A stretch of 59,033 nt of DNA from an uncultured Bacteroidota bacterium. GTDB taxonomy: Bacteria > Bacteroidota > Bacteroidia > Flavobacteriales > Flavobacteriaceae. Position 1 is the first letter of the stretch; each line of letters begins with the position of its first letter. The stretch lies in the NCBI GenBank assembly GCA_902608795.1, contig CACLPI010000006.1, positions 1-59,033 on the forward strand. The letters run 5' to 3'. The notes beneath the pieces were generated by a model, which was given only the letters and a program-made list of their open reading frames with translations, made no database searches and was not told the origin of the DNA. Positions 8,663 to 17,671 of this stretch are shown here, piece after piece. Both the position numbers and the translations under genes were made by a program.

Positions 8663-10021
8663 TTAATATGCCTTTTTTTGGCCGGTTAAAAAATTAATCG
8701 TTGTTAAAAATACAATATTTAAATCCAAGATTAAAGACCAGTTTTCTAAATAATAAATGTCATATTTTACCCTGTTTATTATATCTTCATCTGTTTCAAT
8801 TTCTCCTCTATATCCTTTAACCTGGGCCAACCCAGTAATCCCGGGTTTTACAAAGTGGCGAACCATAAACTTATCGACAGACTTTGAGTATCTTTCATTT
8901 TCTTTAATCATGTGAGGCCTTGGTCCAACGACAGACATATTGCCAATTAATACATTAAAAAACTGTGGAAGTTCGTCAAGGCTTGTTTTCCTTAAAATTT
9001 TTCCAATATTAGTTACTCTCTTATCATTTTTAGTTGCCTGCTGAATATCTGCATCATTATTTTCAATCATTGATCTAAACTTATAACAAGTAAACTCTCT
9101 GAACTTTATTCCATTTCTAGTTTGCTTAAAGAACACTGGTCCTCGACTCTCAATTTTTATTATCAAACCTATAATCGGTGTAATCCATGATAGTAAAAAA
9201 ATGATTACGAATAGTGAAAAAAAAATATCAAAAGTTCTTTTTAAAATTGTGTTAAAGTCGTTAGATAGCGGCATTTCTCTTAATGACTGAACAGTTGAGA
9301 GGCCGTATGTGTCAGTTTTTAATTTTTTTGATAATAAGCCTCCTCTCTTTGAAATAAATTTTAAAATTTTAAAATTGTTTTCACAAAATGTAATCAAACG
9401 ACTTATTTGACTTTCATCTAATTCATTTGCTGAACAGTAAACTTCATCAATATTTCTTGTAAGAATAAAATCAAAACACTCCTCAAGGTTTAAATCCGAA
9501 GGATGATTGAATTTAAAAGTCATTCTATTTTCGTAACCTAATTCCTTTTGATTAAGAAAAAATTCTTTTAGTTCTTTTACCGCCTCATCATTTCCTATTA
9601 TTATGGTCTTTCTGAAGTTTCCCCCAAAACCTAGCCTGTAGCTTTGCAGAGCATAAAATAGTGTTAGCTTGAATAATGAAATTATAATAAATGTATAGAG
9701 TAAAAATACCAAGGTTTGTGATAATCCAGGCGTCGGGCTTTGAACTGCCCCAAAAAAAGCAAAAACTAAAATTGAAAATAATAAAAGCTGATAAAAAATG
9801 AATGATATAATCCTAATTAACTTGGTAAACCTATATACTTCATAAAAGTTTGTTATTAACGCAGAAATTATCCAAAGTACAGCAAAAACCATTATTGGAG
9901 TGACCCTAAATAAACTTTGGTCCAAAAACAAATAGACAAAAGAACTAACCACCAATAAATCAAATATTATTGAAATTGGTCTTATATATTTTGAATATCT
10001 TCCAGCATACTTTTTTACCAT
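8663..10021 (-). CDS. Polyprenyl glycosylphosphotransferase (polysaccharide initiation)
   Basis: 452 residues. The N-terminal part has four or five membrane helices and then a CoA-binding-like domain (about 130-230). The C-terminal bacterial sugar-transferase domain starts around KRTFDIFFSLFVIIF. Its catalytic core motifs are present: CYKFRSM, KTSLDELPQFFNVL and MSVVGPRPH. Such WcaJ/WbaP-type enzymes put the first sugar phosphate on undecaprenyl phosphate at the inner membrane and start the repeat unit. Its ATG shares one base with the TGA of the upstream GT4 gene (TGATG), which suggests translational coupling. The exact sugar cannot be read from the sequence. Confidence 0.93.
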   Translation of the reverse strand: MVKKYAGRYSKYIRPISIIFDLLVVSSFVYLFLDQSLFRVTPIMVFAVLWIISALITNFYEVYRFTKLIRIISFIFYQLLLFSILVFAFFGAVQSPTPGLSQTLVFLLYTFIIISLFKLTLFYALQSYRLGFGGNFRKTIIIGNDEAVKELKEFFLNQKELGYENRMTFKFNHPSDLNLEECFDFILTRNIDEVYCSANELDESQISRLITFCENNFKILKFISKRGGLLSKKLKTDTYGLSTVQSLREMPLSNDFNTILKRTFDIFFSLFVIIFLLSWITPIIGLIIKIESRGPVFFKQTRNGIKFREFTCYKFRSMIENNDADIQQATKNDKRVTNIGKILRKTSLDELPQFFNVLIGNMSVVGPRPHMIKENERYSKSVDKFMVRHFVKPGITGLAQVKGYRGEIETDEDIINRVKYDIYYLENWSLILDLNIVFLTTINFLTGQKKAY

Positions 10022-11112
10022 CAGGAAACTGTTTCTTTTAATTTTAAATCAATGTAATTTTGAATATTTGTTGCAAAATTTTTCTCTGAAAATTGGTCAG
10101 CGTGCATACTAATGGCCTCATGATCAAACTCAATCTTTTTAAAACGTATTAATGCTTCTAAAATTGCATCAACCGACTGAGAATTAAAAAACACACCTGT
10201 TTTTCCCTCAACTACTGTTTCTGAAAGACCACCCATATTATATGCTATTACTGGAGTTCCCGTTGATTGAGCCTCTACTGGAGCTATCCCAAAATCTTCT
10301 ATGCCTGCGTGAATAAATGCTTTTGCCTTACTTACTAGTTTCATGACCTCAGAAGGCTGAAGAAAATCAAAAAACTTAATGTTAGAGTTGGACATTTTTT
10401 TTAATCTATTCTTCATTGATCCATCTCCAACTATATATAGGGTCTCTTTAGAGTGGTTAAAGGCTTTAACCAATAAATCAACTCTTTTGTAGGGCTCTAG
10501 TCTTGCTGTTGTTATGAAATAGTCTTTTTTTTCTTTTACAAGTTTAAATAAGTTAGTGTCAACTGGTGGATATATCACCTTTGATTCGATATTATATGTT
10601 TTTTTAATCCAATTTTTTACAAAATGAGAGTTTGCAATTATATAATCTGGTCTTTTGGAGTGGTTAATATCTATGTGGCGTAACAATTTTAAAAGGGGGA
10701 AGAGGATTACCCTTTGCCAGGACGAAAAATAAATTTTCTCATTATCCCAAATATACCGCTGGTTTCTTGCCTGATAATAACAAATATGTATTTGGCCTCT
10801 TCTCTTTTTAAATCCTTTGGCTACTGAAAAAGAGGAGGATATAATTAATTTATTGTCTTTATCATTTTCAAATTTTGACATGAAATAAGGAAATAAAAAA
10901 AATAGGTATCTAAAATTCGTCTTTAAAAACTTTAGATTAGATTCAATAATTTGAACTTTTTTGTCTTGAAAAACCTTCGCAAGGTCATTGTTTGACATTA
11001 TGTTAATTAGCGTATAACATTTATCAAAATCGTATTGCCTATTTAAGACTGTTAAAACCCTTTCGGCGCCACCATATCTGTCAAGCCAATCAGCTACTAG
11101 TATCTTTTTCAT
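10021..11112 (-). CDS. Glycosyltransferase family 4
   Basis: 363 residues with the GT-B fold. The N-terminus has the acceptor loop WLDRYGGAERVL (about 9-20). The C-terminal half has TTARLEPYKRVDLLVKAF and the donor-binding segment EDFGIAPVEAQSTGTPVIAY with the E-x7-E signature. It should add a sugar to the lipid-linked repeat unit on the cytoplasmic face. The similarity resembles mannosyltransferases of the WbaZ kind, but the donor is not proven. The start, ATG at 11112, lies 23 bases inside the preceding gene, as in most junctions of this operon. Confidence 0.9.
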   Translation of the reverse strand: MKKILVADWLDRYGGAERVLTVLNRQYDFDKCYTLINIMSNNDLAKVFQDKKVQIIESNLKFLKTNFRYLFFLFPYFMSKFENDKDNKLIISSSFSVAKGFKKRRGQIHICYYQARNQRYIWDNEKIYFSSWQRVILFPLLKLLRHIDINHSKRPDYIIANSHFVKNWIKKTYNIESKVIYPPVDTNLFKLVKEKKDYFITTARLEPYKRVDLLVKAFNHSKETLYIVGDGSMKNRLKKMSNSNIKFFDFLQPSEVMKLVSKAKAFIHAGIEDFGIAPVEAQSTGTPVIAYNMGGLSETVVEGKTGVFFNSQSVDAILEALIRFKKIEFDHEAISMHADQFSEKNFATNIQNYIDLKLKETVS

Positions 11113-12304
11113 TTTGTGAATTGATTATGTGAACCGCTATAACTATTGTTAAGGCCAAAATAAATGATCCGAGTTGTCTGTGAAATAAATTTTCAATCAC
11201 TAAAAATAGTATCAGGCTTAAAATGAGGTTAAGCGAATAAACATTCTTGTAGGTTTTTAGTATAATTTCCCTTATAAAGACAGCAAATAAAACAAGGCCT
11301 ACAAATCCAAAGGAAAGTGTAATGTCTATGTATTGGTTATGGGTGTTAAAATTTCTTTGTATAAACCAATTTTTTCTTTTATCAATTGGCATTAACATGT
11401 ATTTTTCAATCAATAATTCTTGTGTCTTGTAAGTTCCTAAGCCAAAAAAACCTAAATTTTGCTCATCAAAAATTTGTAGCGAAAACTTCCATATGTCATA
11501 TCTCGGTTCATGAGTTTTTATCTTTTCAATAAAAGATGTTCTTACAGAATCCTGGGAATACAAAAACCTGTTCGATAGGTTTTTGTTTGTTATAATAATT
11601 GTTGAGAAAATTACAAGTGATGCAAGTAAAACACCAATAGTAAAAACCGATTTTGATTTGTAAATAATTGTAATTAAAAAAACCAGAAATGCAATTAATA
11701 TTGCGCTTCTAGAGGAAATCAAAAACAAAGAGAATATAAAAAACAGAATTAGCAAGGCATAAAAAACCTTTTGTTTATTTCTATTACTTGTTTGAAATAA
11801 AAATGATAATAAGACTATTGAAATTACATCAAAAAAACCTAAATATAATCTTTGAGTAATAAACAAGTCTTCGACAGAAGATTTAGAAATTAAAAGTTCG
11901 GATGAGTTTAAGTAGTAGATAAGAATGTTCAGGTCTGTTATCAAACTGCTTACTAAAACCCCTGTCACAAACCCATAAATTAAAAATCTTTTATCATTTA
12001 CAAATGAAAATAAAATAAGCAATAAAATTATCTGAGCAATTTTACGTGACTCTGCAAAATCCTCAAAAAAAGAGCCATTAAATAAAGAGTAAACAACAAT
12101 GAAGATTAAAAAAATAGTAAGCGCTTTAAAAAATTTCTGATTAACTATTTTAATTACCTTGTGTTTACTGTATGAAACAACCATAATTAAAAAAAGACAT
12201 ATCATACATATATTAACAAAAGCCTTGGCGTATGTCATAAATGGAATAGAAATGCAAATTAAAGCGGCTAAATAGTTATATGTTTTTTCTAAATTAAAAT
12301 TCAT
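11090..12304 (-). CDS. O-antigen ligase/polymerase family membrane protein (first of two)
   Basis: 404 residues with about eleven membrane helices and a periplasmic loop near 235-310, containing YDIWKFSLQIFDEQNLGFFGLGTY-like sequence and then NTHNQYIDITLSFGFVG. The conserved H-N-x-Y at this loop is the mark of the Wzy/WaaL/O-antigen ligase superfamily. It may polymerise repeat units or ligate the finished chain to lipid A. With a second such gene in the same operon, one of each is the simplest reading, but sequence alone does not say which. It overlaps the upstream GT2 gene by 11 bases. Confidence 0.85.
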   Translation of the reverse strand: MNFNLEKTYNYLAALICISIPFMTYAKAFVNICMICLFLIMVVSYSKHKVIKIVNQKFFKALTIFLIFIVVYSLFNGSFFEDFAESRKIAQIILLLILFSFVNDKRFLIYGFVTGVLVSSLITDLNILIYYLNSSELLISKSSVEDLFITQRLYLGFFDVISIVLLSFLFQTSNRNKQKVFYALLILFFIFSLFLISSRSAILIAFLVFLITIIYKSKSVFTIGVLLASLVIFSTIIITNKNLSNRFLYSQDSVRTSFIEKIKTHEPRYDIWKFSLQIFDEQNLGFFGLGTYKTQELLIEKYMLMPIDKRKNWFIQRNFNTHNQYIDITLSFGFVGLVLFAVFIREIILKTYKNVYSLNLILSLILFLVIENLFHRQLGSFILALTIVIAVHIINSQNEKDTSS

Positions 12305-13100
12305 CTTGCTTTAATTTTTTTATAGAAGTTGTTGTGCTTCTCGAGAAAAAATATAAAATAGAGTTTCTAATTAAACCATAAACTGGATAGAAACCAAGTC
12401 TAAAATTATCTATTATAATTTTTATTCTGTTTGTTACTTGTAGTTTTCTTTTTTTTGTTGAAATAGAATCGCTATCAATTATATAGTCTAAAAGAACTTC
12501 TGGCATATTTGCACATTTAAAATGCTTAATTACTTTGAAGAAAAAAGCATAATCTTGAGCTGCATAACGATACTCTTCTGGATATTCAGGAACGGTTTCT
12601 AAAATAGATGTTTCTAAAACAACCGTTGGGTTTACAAACATACTGTTTAAGTACATCTTTCTTTTTATCTGATTGTAATGTGTTGGATGTTTTATGTTAA
12701 ATAAAAAATCTCCATTTGAATCTAATACTCTAGCCCATGTTCCAATAAGCTTAATGTCATGATTAGCTTCTAAAAAGTTTAATTGTTTCATGAACTTATT
12801 TTCATAGCATATGTCGCCAGCATCAAGTCTCGCCATATATTTGTAACTCCTTTTTTTAACAAATTGTAGGCATTTGTTAGCAGCTATTCCAACCCCATAG
12901 TTTTTATCTAAATATTGAAAGAAAATTTTTCCTTGGTTTTTATAAGACGATATAATTAATTTTTCATTTAGCTTTGAATTACTACCATCATCTGTTATGA
13001 CAATATCAATTTCAAACTGCTCTCTAATTGATTGAATTGATGTTAACAGTCCTTCAAAATTGTTGTAATGTGGAATTGTTATAATCAGTCTTTTATCCAT
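12294..13100 (-). CDS. Glycosyltransferase family 2
   Basis: 268 residues. The GT-A fold is shown by the N-terminus LIITIPHYNNFEGLLTSI, the nucleotide-binding IDIVITDDGSN (about 33-43) and the metal-site region KYMARLDAGDICYENKF, where RLDAGD stands in for the usual DxD. The downstream YPEEYRYAAQDYAFFFKV holds the conserved catalytic acid region. It probably adds a sugar to the repeat unit in the cytoplasm. It overlaps its upstream neighbour by eight bases and its downstream one by eleven. The sugar donor is unknown. Confidence 0.9.
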   Translation of the reverse strand: MDKRLIITIPHYNNFEGLLTSIQSIREQFEIDIVITDDGSNSKLNEKLIISSYKNQGKIFFQYLDKNYGVGIAANKCLQFVKKRSYKYMARLDAGDICYENKFMKQLNFLEANHDIKLIGTWARVLDSNGDFLFNIKHPTHYNQIKRKMYLNSMFVNPTVVLETSILETVPEYPEEYRYAAQDYAFFFKVIKHFKCANMPEVLLDYIIDSDSISTKKRKLQVTNRIKIIIDNFRLGFYPVYGLIRNSILYFFSRSTTTSIKKLKQDEF

Positions 13101-14466
13101 TTCTTATATCTTTTCTTAATTCAATAACCCAAATTAAGGCTAAACATAGCCAAAAAAAGTAAATTCTAAATGAATCCATTTTAAGCCAATTGAGTGAAAA
13201 ACCAATCATCGAAATGAAAATTATAAAAGCAAGTATTGAGTTTTCAGATTTTAAATTATTATAACACCACAGAAAAATTTGCAAGATAATTAATCCAAAA
13301 AATAGTAGCCCAACGATGCCTGTTTCGCTGAGAATTCTTAAATACATGTTGTATCCAGGGGGGAATCTTTTATCATTTTGGTTAAGATATTTCAATCTGA
13401 ATTCCCAATTATCTTTCTTTGCCCATGCTGGATATTTTTTTCTGGACTCGAACGCTTGAAGGCCATATCCTGTACCCGATATTGGGTGCTCAGTAAAAAC
13501 CCTAAACATAGCTTGTTGAATTCCAAACCTAGACTTATTTGAAAGCGCGTGAATTGAATCGTCTAGCTTAAAGGAATTGATTTCTTTTTTTACATATTCA
13601 ATTATTGGTTTATTAAAATATGCCAACGATAGCAGAAATATCACAGAAAAACCTAAAAATATTTTATAAAAGTTTTTTGACGAGTTTTTATGTTTAAGAA
13701 AAAAGGCAAGTGCAATCAAAAATTGGATTATTATTGCAAAAAAAGCAGCCCTTGATCCTGACATAAAACCTAAAAATAATACAATTATTAATGGTAAATA
13801 TTTTAGCTTGTTTTTTTCTGTTAGTACATAGCTAAACATCCATCCGGCTATTGACAATAAGTATGTACCCAAGGCAGGGGGCTCAAAAGTTACAGACGAG
13901 ATTCTTTGAAGCCTCATGTCAGTTTTTGCTTCTGTAAATGGAAAATAATCAAAAAGATTAAGAAGTGGTTTTTTTAAATAAACCATGTTTAACTTAACTA
14001 TTAAAATCTCAATAATCGAATAAATAAATGCTATTATCAAAGATCCTAAAATGACCCTTCTAATTAATCTAAATATATCGTTGATATTTGTTTTTTTGAA
14101 TCCGTTATAAAAAGTTAGTGGTATAATAAGTGAGGCTATAATCAAAGAGCCAAATTGATTAATAAACCTTGAAACACCTGTAGTCTGTTTAAAATAGTAG
14201 TCAAGAATATTGTGAGCGTTAAGCAAGGTGGCTAAAAAAGACCACAGTATAAAAAGAATTAAAAACTGAAAAATTAAATTATTTAAAGGTATCTGAATTC
14301 TTTTATTTAATAGTGTTAAAACGAAGGCAAAAGAAAAAAATAAGAAACAAGAGTCCCTGTAATATTCACCTAAAAAACTAATTCCAGACCAAGAGTTAAA
14401 AGGAATGAAAAATATTCCCATGAGAATTGTCCAAAGTATAATATTATTAAGTGTTAATCTAATCAT
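13093..14466 (-). CDS. O-antigen ligase/polymerase family membrane protein (second of two)
   Basis: 457 residues with about twelve helices. The periplasmic segment after residue 300 includes EHPISGTGYGLQAFESRKKYP, followed by PPGYNMYLRILSETGIVGLL. That resembles the W-H-N-x-Y/GYN loop of Wzy polymerases and O-antigen ligases. SGSRAAFFAI in the middle is the S-x-S-R motif common in this superfamily. It differs clearly from the other ligase-like protein at 11090-12304, so they are probably not a recent duplication. The start is ATG at 14466, directly abutting the sulfotransferase stop. Confidence 0.83.
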   Translation of the reverse strand: MIRLTLNNIILWTILMGIFFIPFNSWSGISFLGEYYRDSCFLFFSFAFVLTLLNKRIQIPLNNLIFQFLILFILWSFLATLLNAHNILDYYFKQTTGVSRFINQFGSLIIASLIIPLTFYNGFKKTNINDIFRLIRRVILGSLIIAFIYSIIEILIVKLNMVYLKKPLLNLFDYFPFTEAKTDMRLQRISSVTFEPPALGTYLLSIAGWMFSYVLTEKNKLKYLPLIIVLFLGFMSGSRAAFFAIIIQFLIALAFFLKHKNSSKNFYKIFLGFSVIFLLSLAYFNKPIIEYVKKEINSFKLDDSIHALSNKSRFGIQQAMFRVFTEHPISGTGYGLQAFESRKKYPAWAKKDNWEFRLKYLNQNDKRFPPGYNMYLRILSETGIVGLLFFGLIILQIFLWCYNNLKSENSILAFIIFISMIGFSLNWLKMDSFRIYFFWLCLALIWVIELRKDIRNG

Positions 14467-15366
14467 TTAATAATCTTTCCAATTTGAAATGTTAACATTG
14501 AGTTTTTTTATATTTTCAACATCATCTTTAAAATAATTTTTTAATTCGTCAATTAAATTTTGATTAATTTTTTCTGGCTTTGATCTAAATATTGATGTTA
14601 ATCGCATTAAAATAATTTTTAAAAAAGATGTAGGCTGTACGAATCTCTTTATTCTGTTTTTAAATTTAGAAGGTTGGAAAATAATCTTGGTTGCAAAATT
14701 CTTTTTGTAATTACCTCCTACATTAAACTTCTCAGAAATTGTTTTGAAGCTAAAGTTATTGTTGACCCCTAAAAACTTATAAACCTTTTTCATTGTTATA
14801 GCAGGGTTTTTGTCTAATTCCTCAATTGTTAATATTAATACCTTGCTAAAGGTTGTCTTTGCCTTGACTATCTTTTGATAATAAGTAGAATTAAATTTAT
14901 AATACCAAAAGTCCGAATACTTGTTCTTAATTCTTTCTTTCTCAGCACTTAGCGCATCTTCAAAAGACATTGTTTCCCTGTGCTCCCTTTTAAGGTGTAA
15001 ATAATTTGAGTATGCTCGATTTATAGGGTCTCTTAAAATAATAATCACCTTTGGGTCGTTTAAGTATTTTTTAATTTTTATAAATTCACTTGGATAGTTT
15101 ATATATGAAGGTGAGGCGTCCCCTATTGCTATCTCATTTTTAACATTTTGGAAATAGCTTAAGTACTTTTCTGAGCTGTTAATTTGTGTCTCTTTAATCA
15201 ATTCGTCTTTTGGGCCATTTTTAAGTTTTGAAAGAATTTTGAATGTAAAAAAATGTAGCTCCTTTTGCTGAGGCATAAATATCTCGGGGTGTTCGTTAAG
15301 GTAGTGGTGCAATGATGTTGTGCCACATTTTGGAAAGCCTGCAATTATGAAATTAGGTTTTTTCAT
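14467..15366 (-). CDS. Sulfotransferase acting on surface polysaccharide
   Basis: 299 residues. The 5'-phosphosulfate loop of PAPS-dependent sulfotransferases is clear at residues 10-18 (GFPKCGTTS). The 3'-phosphate motif follows as VIIILRDPINRAYSNYLH, and the later YEDL-like part reads ILTIEELDKNP. The protein is soluble and has no signal peptide, so transfer would occur in the cytoplasm before export. Sitting between flippase and polymerase genes, it most likely sulfates a sugar of the repeat unit. Sulfated surface glycans are common in marine bacteria. The acceptor is inference. Confidence 0.9.
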   Translation of the reverse strand: MKKPNFIIAGFPKCGTTSLHHYLNEHPEIFMPQQKELHFFTFKILSKLKNGPKDELIKETQINSSEKYLSYFQNVKNEIAIGDASPSYINYPSEFIKIKKYLNDPKVIIILRDPINRAYSNYLHLKREHRETMSFEDALSAEKERIKNKYSDFWYYKFNSTYYQKIVKAKTTFSKVLILTIEELDKNPAITMKKVYKFLGVNNNFSFKTISEKFNVGGNYKKNFATKIIFQPSKFKNRIKRFVQPTSFLKIILMRLTSIFRSKPEKINQNLIDELKNYFKDDVENIKKLNVNISNWKDY

Positions 15367-15367
15367 A

Positions 15368-16651
15368 TCACGTTAAAAAGATTTTAATTTTATCTCTTGA
15401 ATAAACAAATACAGTAGTGATTGAATTCCAAATTATTAGACTGGCAAGCGTAGCTTTAGCTGCCCCATTAATACCCTCATGAGGTATAAAATAAAAGTTT
15501 AAGGCAATATTAATGGTTAAGCCCAAAATCAATATCTTGTTCAGTGTTGTTTGTCGGCCAGTCATATTTAAATATATAGCGCCAGGTCCTGAAATAGAAT
15601 TAAAAAATTGAGCAGCTAAAAGAAAAATTAAGGCTTTATTGGCTTGAGAGTAGCCTTCTCCAAACATGTTCAAGATTTGTTCTGAGAATAAAAACAAAAC
15701 GCTTAAAACTCCGATGCTTATAAAAAAAATAATCCTGGTAGATTGTTTAATCAAAAGCTGCATATCCTTCATATTTTTCTTTTCAAATATTTCTGCAATT
15801 CTTGGTGCAATTACAATATTTACCGACATAAGCGCTAAGGTCGTAACCATAGCCAATTTTACAGAAACGGAATAGTAAGCAATCTGGTCAAAACCTTCAT
15901 AAACAGACAAGATAATAATGTCAATACTTTGCATTATAAAATATGCTATTGCGCTGAGCGCCATGGGGGCTGAAGTTTTGAATATCTCTCTTATAGAAAA
16001 TTTTTCGGATTCTTTACTCGTTTTTTTCAACCCACCCAACATGTTGAAAACCTTAATTCCTGAAAATACTGAAAGTAAGACAAAGCCAAACAAATAGGCC
16101 TCGACTAAATAAGGTTGTTGATTGTATTGAATTAGGATTATTGCGAATATGAATACCGGAATATACCTAAACAGGCTCCTATATATCTCAGATAAAATTG
16201 TGTTTTGAAGAGCTCTTATGGTGTCGATATTTAACATTGTTGTAGAGAAAAAAATCAATGTAAAAATTGACATTAGAATAAGTTTATAGGATTCTGTACT
16301 ATTAAAAATTTGGATTATAGTTAATTCATTAAATAGACAAAGAAAAAGTCCTAAAATTATCAGGCTAAAAGAAATTATTATTCGGAGCATTTTAAAGTAT
16401 ATGGATCTTATTGATTCAACACTTTTTCTTGCTTTTAAAAAGCCTGAATAATAAATTATGGATTGGTTTGTGCCCATCAATGCTATTCCTCCTAATACCA
16501 TTAAAGTAGATCTAACAAAGTCATATCTACCAACATTTTCGGCAGTAAAAAAGTTAGTAATATATAGGGTAAAAGAAAATAAAAGCAAAACGCCAAAAGA
16601 TCTGATAATTAAAACAGAAAAGCTCTTTTGTGTAAGGTCTTTGATTGACAT
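15368..16651 (-). CDS. Oligosaccharide flippase (Wzx-like)
   Basis: 427 residues with about twelve evenly spaced membrane helices and no large soluble domain. This is the layout of the MVF/MATE-like polysaccharide flippases. The segments IMQSIDIIILSVYEGFDQIAYYSVSVKLA and GPGAIYLNMTGRQ are characteristic of this group. It would move undecaprenyl-linked repeat units across the inner membrane. Two bases separate it from the sulfotransferase gene, and its start abuts the chain-length gene, so all are expected on one message. Confidence 0.88.
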   Translation of the reverse strand: MSIKDLTQKSFSVLIIRSFGVLLLFSFTLYITNFFTAENVGRYDFVRSTLMVLGGIALMGTNQSIIYYSGFLKARKSVESIRSIYFKMLRIIISFSLIILGLFLCLFNELTIIQIFNSTESYKLILMSIFTLIFFSTTMLNIDTIRALQNTILSEIYRSLFRYIPVFIFAIILIQYNQQPYLVEAYLFGFVLLSVFSGIKVFNMLGGLKKTSKESEKFSIREIFKTSAPMALSAIAYFIMQSIDIIILSVYEGFDQIAYYSVSVKLAMVTTLALMSVNIVIAPRIAEIFEKKNMKDMQLLIKQSTRIIFFISIGVLSVLFLFSEQILNMFGEGYSQANKALIFLLAAQFFNSISGPGAIYLNMTGRQTTLNKILILGLTINIALNFYFIPHEGINGAAKATLASLIIWNSITTVFVYSRDKIKIFLT

Positions 16652-17626
16652 TTAGCTAGCTCTGTCTAATTTATCAAGATACAGGTAAAGACCAATTACT
16701 ATTGAAATTAGTATATATATAAACAAAAATAATAACGGGTAATAAACCATCTTATTTGAAAGTATGGAACTATTCTCAATTAATATATTTGCCTCGTTTA
16801 TTACCATTACAGTTTCTTTAGTTATAAGGGTTTCTTTTTTTAATTCTTGATTTTCGTTTTGTAAAGAAATCTTGGTTTTAATTAGTTCGTTTGGCCTTAC
16901 GTCTTTATTGTCAATATACAGTTGTGTTGTTTTAATCTTATTCTCTCTTGAGTAATAATCAAGTAGCTTGTCAATTTGATTTATAGTTTGTTCATTGTCA
17001 GAAATAATACTTGAAATTCTTTGCAAATTCCTTTCTTTTAGCTCGCTAAAAAGAGGGTTATTATTAAAATAGTCTACAATTTTATTCACTGTACTAATAG
17101 ATGAGTTGTTTGATACACCTACCTTAATAAAATGGTAGTCGTAGTCTGATTTGAAACCTTCGGTAACAGAAAAACCGTCCTCATATTCAAGATTATCAAA
17201 CAAAGCTCTTATTTCATTTGCGTTTATATCTTTAGCCATAATGTCTTTTATATCAATGACTGGAGAAATTGAAACTTCGTCAATAGACTCATCCTCATTT
17301 AACTTGATTTCTTGATTAAAAAAGTCATAATCTGCACTAGAAATTTTTAAATTGATAAGGTCAACTGCATCATAAACATAGTTTCCAGCATCAAAATTAA
17401 TTTTCACAAGAACTGTAGCTTCTTTAGCGTTTGGTAATTTGCTGTCTGTTTGAAAATATCCCAATATAAGTCCTGCAACTATAATGACTAATAGTTTTTT
17501 CCAGCCTAACAAAAAGCTTTTAGATCTTCTAAAAATTTGCAAGAATAAGCTTAGCAACATTAACTTTATTTTCTCTATCAGAACTATTATATCAAGTTCT
17601 TCTTTTTCTTTAAAATTATTTTTCAT
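16652..17626 (-). CDS. Chain-length determinant-like protein (Wzz/PCP), no kinase domain
   Basis: 324 residues. A basic cytoplasmic N-terminus is followed by a membrane helix at about 43-57. A periplasmic domain contains a coiled-coil-like part near 200-285 (NEQTINQIDKLLDYYSREN), and a second helix lies near 297-317 with only a short tail. This two-helix topology is that of polysaccharide co-polymerases, which set chain length. The tyrosine-kinase domain seen in Wzc-type proteins is absent. The sequence of the periplasmic part is divergent, so the call rests on topology and on its place beside Wzx and the polymerases. Confidence 0.72.
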   Translation of the reverse strand: MKNNFKEKEELDIIVLIEKIKLMLLSLFLQIFRRSKSFLLGWKKLLVIIVAGLILGYFQTDSKLPNAKEATVLVKINFDAGNYVYDAVDLINLKISSADYDFFNQEIKLNEDESIDEVSISPVIDIKDIMAKDINANEIRALFDNLEYEDGFSVTEGFKSDYDYHFIKVGVSNNSSISTVNKIVDYFNNNPLFSELKERNLQRISSIISDNEQTINQIDKLLDYYSRENKIKTTQLYIDNKDVRPNELIKTKISLQNENQELKKETLITKETVMVINEANILIENSSILSNKMVYYPLLFLFIYILISIVIGLYLYLDKLDRAS

Positions 17627-17671
17627 TTTTTCGCTTTGGTTTTTTTTAAACGCTTTTTTTAATAATTTATT

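Noticed and set aside
8663-17626. Polysaccharide locus as a mobile or phage-like island
   Set aside because: No integrase, transposase, direct repeats or tRNA flank; continuous operon structure with housekeeping neighbours.
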